From an archaeon (lineage in GTDB: Archaea > Thermoproteota > Nitrososphaeria > Nitrososphaerales > Gagatemarchaeaceae): a DNA stretch of 64,000 bases. Positions 58,289 through 64,000 of the stretch are shown piece after piece; positions within the stretch are counted from its first letter, which is position 1; the number at the start of each line of letters is the position of its first letter. The DNA is taken from contig JAKASK010000003.1 of NCBI GenBank assembly GCA_021819105.1, positions 1 to 64,000 of the forward strand, in the 5' to 3' direction. The notes beneath the pieces are model-generated. The model worked only from the letters and a program-made list of their open reading frames with translations, did not search any database and had not been told where the DNA came from. The position numbers and the translations under genes were made by a program.

Positions 58289-60191
58289 CGCAGAAGTCCT
58301 TGAAGCGGGGGTCCGCGCGGATCGGCGCGAAGGCGGGGTCGACCTTGATGCTTGCGTACCCGGAGTGCCTCTCCGCCATCTTCATGAGCTCCTCGTAGGC
58401 GGCGTCCATTTCGCCCAACTCCCCCCTGATCATGACGACGGCGTTGCTGTAGACGGACTTGGTGGGGTCGGCTAGCTTGCGCAGCGATTCTTCCGCCTGC
58501 GCCCTGTCCCCCTTCTTGGCCGCGAGCCACCCTTTGTAGATCTCGAATTCCGGGTCCCCCGGCTCGAGAGCCTCGGCGGCGCGGAGCGACTCATCGGCCT
58601 TCGCGAAGTCCCCGTTCTGCGTGTAGGTTACCGCGAGCATGGCCAGGGGCGCTGCGGACTTGGGGTGGAGCACCCTGAGCTTCTCCAGCAACTCGAGGGC
58701 CTCGGCCGTCTTCCCGTCCATGCGGAGCGCCTGCGCGAGGGTGACTCCGGCCCCCGCGGAGAGGGGGTCGAGGGAGTATGCCTTCCTGAAGGCGGCGGTC
58801 CCTTCTTCGGGCATGCCGAAGGCCATGTAGTTCGTGCCCAGCAGGTCGTAGGCGACGGCGAGGTTGGGGTTCAGCTCGATGGCCCGCTGCAGCTCGGCCC
58901 TCGCCTCCTCGAACCTGTCCATGGCTGTGTGCACGTCCGCCATTGCCACGTGAGCCTCGGCGAGTTCCGGCGCCAGCTCCACCGCCTTCTCCGCGGCCCG
59001 CTCTGCCAGGTCGATGATGTGCCGCCCGTCGGGCTCGATGGGCACCAGGTTCCAGAGCGCGCGGACGAGGCCGGCGTAGGCCCTCGCGAAAGACGGGTCT
59101 TTCTTTATCACCTCCTCGAACAGCCTGCGGGCCTCCCTGAGGGTCGAGGGCGTCGACTCGCCTAGGAAGTGCGTCGCCTTCAGGTACATGGTGTACGCCT
59201 CCGAGCCGACCTTGGGCTCGGACTCGGCCTCCCCTACGGCGAGGAGCTTGAGCTTGAGGGCGCTGGCGACGTTCTGGGCCACCGAGCTCTGGACCTCGAA
59301 GATGTCGTCCAGGTCCCTGTCGTAGCTCTCGGCCCAGAGATTCCCCTCGGTGCTGGCGTTGATCAACTGGGCCGTGACCCTTATCCTGTTCCCCGCCTTC
59401 CTCACGCTCCCCTCCAGGAGGGTGCCGACCTTCAGCTCCCTCCCGATCTCCGATGCGTTCTTCTCCTTCTTCTTGTAGTTCATGGCGGAAGTCCTGGCGA
59501 TCACTTCGAGCCCCTGGACGAAGGAGACCTTCGTGATCAGCTCCTCCGTGAGGCCGTCGGCGAAGTACTCGTCGTTGGGGTCCGGGCTCAGGCTCACGAA
59601 CGGTAGGACGGCGATGCGGCGGGGGTCCAGCCTGACCCCTTCGGGGGCCCCCTCCTTTCTCTCCCAGGGCATCACCAATCTGAAGACCTCGCTCTGCCCC
59701 TCGACGTTCTTCAGGGTTTTGGGGCCCAGCGACACCAGTGGAAGGTCGAACTTGTTGCGCACCTGGTCGTAGACCTGCCTGGAGATGCAGACGCCTTCAG
59801 GCTCGGCGAGCGGCTGGATCCTCGAGGAGATGTTGACCGCGTCCCCGAAGACGTCGCCTCCCTTGTGTATCACGTCCCCCAGGTGGATGCCTATCCTGAG
59901 CCGGATCTTCCCCTCCTCGGTGGCCGCTTCGTTGTAGCCATGCAGCCTCGACTGTATCTCGGCCGCGCACCTGAGCGCGTCCAGGGCGCTGTCGAACTCG
60001 ACCAGGAACGAGTCCCCGATGGTCTTCACCTCGCGGCCGTTGAACTCGGGGAAGTAGGGGCGGAGTATTGCGTTGTGCGTCTCGAGGAGCGCCATGGCCC
60101 GGGCTTCGCTGGCCTGTGTGGACGCCGTGAAGCCCACGATGTCCGTAAACATGATCGCCGCCAGCCTCCTCCCCTCCTGCTCCCCCGGCAC
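58266..60191 (-). CDS. Class III nucleotide cyclase with TolB-like and TPR regions
   Basis: The protein has about 641 residues. Residues ~8-165 are a class III adenylate/guanylate cyclase domain: AAIMFTDIVGFTAS (first metal Asp), KTIGDSFLVEF (substrate Lys and second metal Asp), and DVFGDAVNISSRI with the Asn and Arg of catalysis. Residues ~185-310 form a TolB/FlgO-like domain (RIAVLPFVSLSPDPNDEYFADGL; LLEGSVRKAGNRIRVTAQLI). Many TPR repeats fill ~330-620 (AEAHVAMADVHTAMDRFEEA; AYDLLGTNYMAFGMPEEG). It would make a cyclic nucleotide in response to a protein partner. The GTG at 60191 fits the TATA-like GTTTAATG at 60215-60222; GTG 60206 is the alternative. Confidence 0.85.
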   Translation of the reverse strand: MPGEQEGRRLAAIMFTDIVGFTASTQASEARAMALLETHNAILRPYFPEFNGREVKTIGDSFLVEFDSALDALRCAAEIQSRLHGYNEAATEEGKIRLRIGIHLGDVIHKGGDVFGDAVNISSRIQPLAEPEGVCISRQVYDQVRNKFDLPLVSLGPKTLKNVEGQSEVFRLVMPWERKEGAPEGVRLDPRRIAVLPFVSLSPDPNDEYFADGLTEELITKVSFVQGLEVIARTSAMNYKKKEKNASEIGRELKVGTLLEGSVRKAGNRIRVTAQLINASTEGNLWAESYDRDLDDIFEVQSSVAQNVASALKLKLLAVGEAESEPKVGSEAYTMYLKATHFLGESTPSTLREARRLFEEVIKKDPSFARAYAGLVRALWNLVPIEPDGRHIIDLAERAAEKAVELAPELAEAHVAMADVHTAMDRFEEARAELQRAIELNPNLAVAYDLLGTNYMAFGMPEEGTAAFRKAYSLDPLSAGAGVTLAQALRMDGKTAEALELLEKLRVLHPKSAAPLAMLAVTYTQNGDFAKADESLRAAEALEPGDPEFEIYKGWLAAKKGDRAQAEESLRKLADPTKSVYSNAVVMIRGELGEMDAAYEELMKMAERHSGYASIKVDPAFAPIRADPRFKDFCVKVGLPP

Positions 60192-60248
60192 GGCCACCGA
60201 GGCCACCGGCTCCGCATTAAACGTATCACGCGGTTCGCCCAGATTCCG

Positions 60249-60255
60249 TTAAAAG
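60249..60255 (+). promoter_or_regulatory. TATA-like box for the DHH gene
   Basis: TTAAAAG centred at about 60252 predicts transcription at about 60278, two bases before TTG 60280. The cyclase promoter runs the other way on the same short stretch. Confidence 0.5.
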
Positions 60256-60279
60256 AGCGCGATATCGGTGGGGTCGTCG

Positions 60280-61236
60280 TTGAAATCATACTGCATAACC
60301 CACAGGAAGGACATCGACGGCCTCGCCTCGGGCTCCATGTCGGTCGCCGCCACCGGGGGGGAGCTGCTGCTTTCGGACTACGACGACATGGTCGACAACC
60401 TGAGGAAGGTCCCCGACGACGCGGAAAGGGTCGTGGTCACCGACCTGGGGGCCGACAGCGCCGACTTCGCCCAGTTCCTTGGGGAGATGCAGCGGGTCGC
60501 AAGGCACGCCAGGGTGACTTACATAGACCACCACTACATGTCAGACCCAGCGAAGAGGAAGCTGAGGAAGGCGGGGGTCCAGGTGGTCCACGACGTCCGC
60601 GAGTGCGCCAGCATGCTCACCTACAGGACGTTCAGGGACGTCCTCCCCGAGGGAGCGAGGCTCAACGCCCTGTGCGGGGCGGTCACGGACTACATGGACG
60701 ACTCCCCCATGGCGAGGAAGCTGATGGAGAAGGGGGACAGGCACTTCGTCCTCCTCGAGGCGACCATGCTCTCCCTCGCCCTCGGGAACCGGGCCGAGGA
60801 GGCCGGCTTCCCGGAGATGGTCGTTGCGGAGCTGGCAGCGATGAAGCTCCCGCACGAGATCGCCGGGGTCCCTGAGGCGGCGGTCAGGCAGCTTGGGAAG
60901 GAGGAGGCTCTGGGGGACGAGGTCAAGAAGGGAGGGAAGAAGCTCGGTCGCCTGGCCTACATGGTGACTTCGCAGTACTCGACAGGCAACGTGGCGAAGC
61001 TCCTCATCGGCGCCTTCGACGTCCCCGTGGGGGTGTCGATGAAGGAGAAGAACCCCGGGTGGTACGAGGTCAGCCTGAGGGGGACCAGCGAGTGCAAGGT
61101 CCACCTTGGGAGGACCATAGCGAAGGTCGCGGGGAGCCTCGGGGGGAGCGGAGGGGGCCACAGGAAGGCGGCGGGGTGCAGGGTCCCCACGTCGAGGGCC
61201 GACGAGATGCTGAAGGCGCTCTCGAAGAGGGTCTGA
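60280..61236 (+). CDS. DHH-family phosphoesterase (RecJ/DHHA1-like)
   Basis: The protein has about 318 residues. The N-terminal ITHRKDIDGLASGSM supplies metal-binding acids, VVTDLGADSADF another, and VTYIDHHYM is the DHH signature. The C-terminal DHHA1-like domain has YMVTSQYSTGNVAKLLI and GGSGGGHRKAAGCRV (the GGGH substrate motif). Family members cleave phosphodiesters, from single-stranded DNA/RNA to small nucleotides (pAp, c-di-AMP). The archaeal RecJ-like/GAN group is one possibility, oligonucleotide or PAP degradation another; the latter would suit the PAPS-making cluster but is far away. Leaderless TTG. Confidence 0.82.
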   Translation: MKSYCITHRKDIDGLASGSMSVAATGGELLLSDYDDMVDNLRKVPDDAERVVVTDLGADSADFAQFLGEMQRVARHARVTYIDHHYMSDPAKRKLRKAGVQVVHDVRECASMLTYRTFRDVLPEGARLNALCGAVTDYMDDSPMARKLMEKGDRHFVLLEATMLSLALGNRAEEAGFPEMVVAELAAMKLPHEIAGVPEAAVRQLGKEEALGDEVKKGGKKLGRLAYMVTSQYSTGNVAKLLIGAFDVPVGVSMKEKNPGWYEVSLRGTSECKVHLGRTIAKVAGSLGGSGGGHRKAAGCRVPTSRADEMLKALSKRV

Positions 61237-61271
61237 CGCCGGACGGGCGGCTGAAGCAGGGCACCGGGGAC

Positions 61272-61958
61272 CTACTGCGCCTTCTCGCACTTCACGACTA
61301 TGGCCCCGCCCATCTGCATCTCGTGGATCGAGGCAGGGCCCAGCCTGCGCACCAGGAGGCCGACCAGGTCGGAGTTGTGGAGCACCAGGTTGTAGGTGTC
61401 GAAGAGGGACCCGTAGCGGAGCCCTGACCTCCCGGTGGACGCGAGCCCGATGATCCCCGGCATGACCCGGAGGTACAAGGCGAGGGCGAGGGCCCTCAGA
61501 GGGTCGTCGGGCTTCCCAAGGTCGCAGAGCGCGAACTTCCCGCCCGGCTTCAGGACGCGCCTGAGCTGGGTCAGGGCGACGGGGAGGTCGTGGGCGTCCC
61601 TCACCGCGAAACCGGAGACAGCGCCGTCGAAGGCGCCTTCGCGGAAGGGGAGGTGCTCGAACACCCCCTGCACCGCGTTCGGGAAGCCTGAAGCCTTGAG
61701 CATGACCCTGGACGCGTCGAGAAGGACGGGGTCGGCCCCGGCCCTGGCCACCACCTTGGACATCGTCCCCGGCCCAGCACCGAGGTCCAGGACCAGGTCG
61801 CCCCTGGCTGCGGCGAACGCCACCGCCTCGGCCCTCATCCTCCGGTCCTGGAAGAGCGATATCCTGCTCGAGGCCTGCTCATAGGAGGGGACGATCTCCT
61901 GGAGCGAGTTTACGACATAGGCCCACTTGTGCTGCAGCCCGGGCCTCCGGTGACTCAA
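61272..61958 (-). CDS. UbiE/MenG-like class I SAM methyltransferase
   Basis: The protein has 228 residues. The SAM motif is LVLDLGAGPGTMSKVVARAG, with DPVLLDASRVML and FDGAVSGFAVRDAHDLPVAL (the UbiE-type FGLRN-like segment is FAVRD), then LRRVLKPGGKFALCDLGKP. The extended C-terminal ALALYLRVMPGIIGLAS, and TGRSGLRYGSLFDTYN resemble quinone-pathway enzymes. It probably methylates a demethylmenaquinone-like ring, but other lipid substrates are possible. The TTG start at 61958 fits a TATA-like TTGATAAG at 61986-61993. Confidence 0.78.
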   Translation of the reverse strand: MSHRRPGLQHKWAYVVNSLQEIVPSYEQASSRISLFQDRRMRAEAVAFAAARGDLVLDLGAGPGTMSKVVARAGADPVLLDASRVMLKASGFPNAVQGVFEHLPFREGAFDGAVSGFAVRDAHDLPVALTQLRRVLKPGGKFALCDLGKPDDPLRALALALYLRVMPGIIGLASTGRSGLRYGSLFDTYNLVLHNSDLVGLLVRRLGPASIHEMQMGGAIVVKCEKAQ

Positions 61959-62030
61959 TGCTGTCCGAGGAGCAGCCGCGGCGTTCTTATCAACTTCGCT
62001 GGCTCTTCTCCAAAGACCGAGCCGGTCCGG

Positions 62031-62891
62031 TCAGACCAGCACGTCGTACTTCTTCATCACGCCTGCCACGCTGTTGGCGACGTCCGACGCGGTGATGTGC
62101 ATCCCTGAGCGGCTTGCGGCCTCCACTCCGGCCGCCCCGTTGACGTAGGCCGCGGCGCAGGCGGCGTCGAAGGGGAGGACCCCCTTCGCGAGCAGCCCCG
62201 CGGTGACACCTGTGAGCACGTCCCCGGTCCCCCCGACGGTCATGGCGGGGGAGTGCATGCTGTTGAGCGCCAAACTCTCCCCGTCGGTGATGATGTCGGT
62301 GGGCCCCTTGAGCAGCACGGTGATCCCCGCCCTCTTGGCCTGGGCCAAGGCCATCTCGGCCTTCCCGGCGGTGTCGCCAGGGAGCTTGACGCCGAAGAGC
62401 CGCTCGAACTCCCCCGCGTGGGGGGTGACCACCGCCTTCGCGCCCCTGATCGCGGGGAGTATCTGAGGCCTGAGCGCGTCCGCGTCGACGACGAGGGACC
62501 GCCCGTCCCCCTTCAGCTGGTTGATGGCGTGGGCAAGGTCGCCGGGCCTCTGCTCCCCGAGCCCGGGGCCGACGGCGAAGGCGTCCACCTTGGGTACCCA
62601 TGCCATCAGCTTCGATATGTTCCCCCGGGTGAGCTTGGAGTCGGGCATGGGGACGACGATGAAGTCAGGCGAGAGGGCCCTCACCGCAGTCGCTATCGAA
62701 GCAGGGACCGCGATGTACACCAGGTCGACCCCGGACCTCATGGCCCCTGTCCCGCAGAGGAAAGGGGCTCCGTGGTAGAGCCTACTCCCCCCCACCACGC
62801 AGACGGTGCCGTTCGCCCTCTTGTGCGCGTCCTTCCGCCGGGGAGGGATGACCTTTGCGACCGTGTCAGCGTCGACGTTGATGGTGGTCAA
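62031..62891 (-). CDS. nnrD: ADP-dependent (S)-NAD(P)H-hydrate dehydratase
   Basis: This enzyme repairs NAD(P)H damaged by hydration, using ADP or ATP. The protein has 286 residues with YjeF C-terminal (ribokinase-like) features: GSRLYHGAPFLCGTGAMRSGVDLVYIAVP, DAFAVGPGLGEQRP, VVTPHAGEFERLFG, and GTGDVLTGVTAGLLAKG with the catalytic Asp. It lacks the N-terminal epimerase domain, as is common when nnrE is separate. It starts with TTG 9 nt after the HTH-PRTase gene, so they are co-transcribed. Confidence 0.92.
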   Translation of the reverse strand: MTTINVDADTVAKVIPPRRKDAHKRANGTVCVVGGSRLYHGAPFLCGTGAMRSGVDLVYIAVPASIATAVRALSPDFIVVPMPDSKLTRGNISKLMAWVPKVDAFAVGPGLGEQRPGDLAHAINQLKGDGRSLVVDADALRPQILPAIRGAKAVVTPHAGEFERLFGVKLPGDTAGKAEMALAQAKRAGITVLLKGPTDIITDGESLALNSMHSPAMTVGGTGDVLTGVTAGLLAKGVLPFDAACAAAYVNGAAGVEAASRSGMHITASDVANSVAGVMKKYDVLV

Positions 62892-62900
62892 TGGGCTAGC

Positions 62901-63641
62901 CTAGTAGTTGTAGCGCTTCTGCTTCGGTTCCAGGGTGACAAGCGACTCTATGGGGCAGGTCAGCCCGAGCCTCCCCTTCAGCTTCGGCATCGACTGGTCG
63001 ATGGACGCGATGGAGAACACACCCACTATCTTCGCCCTCGCCCGTTCGCACATCCTCGTGAGCGCCTCCAGGGTCGTCCCTGACCTCACCAGGTCGTCGA
63101 CTATGAGTATGTGCTCCCCCTTCTTCAGGGCCGACTTCGGCAGGTACAGGTACTTCACAGAGGAGGGCCCGTAGACGGCCTTCTGCTCGACGAACTCGTC
63201 CACCCCCAGGTCCCTCTCCCCCCTTACCACCGCCAGGTTGACGTTGAACTCCCCCGCGACCTCGGCGGCCAGCGGGACCCCGTCCACCTCCATGGTCATG
63301 ACCCGGTCGACGGACATGAGGCTGAACTCGCTGTAGACCACCTTGGCTATCTGCCTGAGGAGCCCCACATTGGAGACCACCTCGCTCACGTCGTAGGAAC
63401 CGTCCTCGCCCACCTTCACCGCGTCCATGATCATCTTCCTGAGGAGCTTCTCCCTGAAGGTCGCGATGAACTTCTCGGACCTCGTCGCGCTTGGGAGGAC
63501 GTGCCCCCGGACATACCTGCTGAGGATCGGGGCCGAAAGCCCGAGGACCGCCGAGAGCTCCTTGTAGCTGTAGCTCTTCTTCAGGGTGGCGAGCAGCTCC
63601 ACGGACGAGATGCGCGTCTTCACGTCTGCGACCCTGCTCAT
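62901..63641 (-). CDS. HTH-phosphoribosyltransferase transcription regulator (GfcR/PyrE-like)
   Basis: The protein has 246 residues. The N-terminal ~65 residues are a helix-turn-helix domain (VELLATLKKSYSYKELSAVLGLSAPILSRYVRGHVLP). The rest is a type I phosphoribosyltransferase fold with the PRPP loop ILIVDDLVRSGTTLEAL and the EVDGVPLAAEVA strand. This HTH-PRTase combination is known in archaea as the GfcR family, a regulator of sugar or purine metabolism, and here it probably senses a phosphoribosyl or sugar-phosphate ligand. ATG 63641. It is co-transcribed with nnrD. Confidence 0.85.
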   Translation of the reverse strand: MSRVADVKTRISSVELLATLKKSYSYKELSAVLGLSAPILSRYVRGHVLPSATRSEKFIATFREKLLRKMIMDAVKVGEDGSYDVSEVVSNVGLLRQIAKVVYSEFSLMSVDRVMTMEVDGVPLAAEVAGEFNVNLAVVRGERDLGVDEFVEQKAVYGPSSVKYLYLPKSALKKGEHILIVDDLVRSGTTLEALTRMCERARAKIVGVFSIASIDQSMPKLKGRLGLTCPIESLVTLEPKQKRYNY

Positions 63642-63710
63642 GCTTCCGCCTTCAGGGAGTTGCGGGATACGTGTAGATTAGTCTATCCCCTAGCGGCGAA
63701 AATTGCGTCC

Positions 63711-64000
63711 CTAGCCCGCCGCGGGGACGGCCCTGGGGCGACCGTCCAGGGCCCGGAGCTCCTTCATCAGAGCGAACCCGGCGGCCGAGGCGAGGAGCAG
63801 GGCGCCCAGCGCCTCGTAGACGGGGAGGATCCCGAAGGCGGCCACGAGGAGCCCCCCGGCGACTATCGCCGGCGGCCCCCCGACGAAGCTGAGGAGCCCG
63901 TCTATCGCGAAGTAACGGCCGCGCATGGGGGATGGGACGAGGTGCTGGGCGGAGGTGAGCCAGACGTTCCCGGCGAACCCCGTCCCCACCCCCATGACCA
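63711..64000 (-). CDS. MFS transporter, C-terminal part cut by the window edge
   Basis: The last ~96 residues are seen, and the frame continues past the right edge. It has GFAGNVWLTSAQHLVPSPMRGRYFAIDGLLSFVGGPPAIVAGGLLVAAFGI, the MFS loop-and-helix pattern with the RGR-type cytoplasmic motif, then VYEALGALLLASAAGFALM and a basic tail. It would be a secondary transporter; substrate unknown. Confidence 0.75.
   Translation of the reverse strand, partial: VMGVGTGFAGNVWLTSAQHLVPSPMRGRYFAIDGLLSFVGGPPAIVAGGLLVAAFGILPVYEALGALLLASAAGFALMKELRALDGRPRAVPAAG

Noticed and set aside
1-64000. rRNA, tRNA, CRISPR arrays, insertion sequences and integrase genes
   Set aside because: I found no tRNA-like cloverleaf with a T-loop consensus, no regular repeat-spacer array and no transposase or integrase motif. 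Weak or unusual RNA genes could still be missed without a covariance search.

Overview
The window looks archaeal, most likely a TACK-type archaeon related to Nitrososphaeria; that lineage placement is inference. The evidence is an actin-like ATPase with crenactin-style motifs, a PyrE-like helix-turn-helix/phosphoribosyltransferase regulator, an archaeal-type DHH phosphoesterase, ribbon-helix-helix (RHH) proteins, a protein ending in a PEFP-type membrane anchor, and archaeal promoters: a TATA-like box centred about 26 nt upstream of the start codon, so many genes appear leaderless, often with TTG or GTG starts. I see no rRNA, tRNA, CRISPR array or intact insertion sequence.

Left part (1-16 kb): a cell-surface glycan region, mostly on the minus strand, visibly less GC-rich than the rest. 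It holds many GT4 glycosyltransferases, a partial GT2, an asparagine synthetase, an ABC-2 export pair and a large membrane protein. The first 6.4 kb is decaying: a methyltransferase and a GT4 each carry an apparent single-base frameshift, and remnants of a Gfo/Idh/MocA oxidoreductase and a DegT aminotransferase have been fused end to end.

Middle (16-28 kb, minus strand): further glycan genes. One run has a carbamoyltransferase, a DUF1616-type protein split over two genes, and a GT4. A second run has a small membrane protein, a CPBP protease, a DPM1-like GT2, a CDP-paratose 2-epimerase-like enzyme, a GT4 and a GDP-mannose 3,5-epimerase-like enzyme. Two small surface or hypothetical genes follow.

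Plus-strand block (28.2-44.9 kb): a winged-helix protein, an RHH protein, ATP sulfurylase, an AP-superfamily phosphohydrolase (COG3379-like) and APS kinase. Then come an FG-GAP secreted propeller, an oligosaccharide flippase, a GT-C-like membrane protein, a second COG3379-like enzyme, a second RHH protein, a 1207-residue Asp-box surface protein, a PRC-barrel/zinc-ribbon protein and a VWA protein. The order suggests PAPS synthesis tied to envelope glycan assembly, although no sulfotransferase is visible.

Right part (44.9-64 kb): a PEFP-anchored surface protein; a MacB-type ABC operon; the actin-like ATPase with a membrane partner; a UbiA prenyltransferase; an RHH plus retropepsin-like pair; an NCS1 permease; a PadR regulator divergent from an isoaspartyl peptidase/asparaginase-like gene; a class III nucleotide cyclase with TolB-like and TPR regions; a DHH phosphoesterase; a UbiE-like methyltransferase; NAD(P)HX dehydratase; the HTH-PRTase regulator; and the end of an MFS transporter. 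The best candidates for undescribed biology are the actin/membrane pair, the RHH/retropepsin pair, and the repeated RHH plus COG3379 modules next to sulfate activation.
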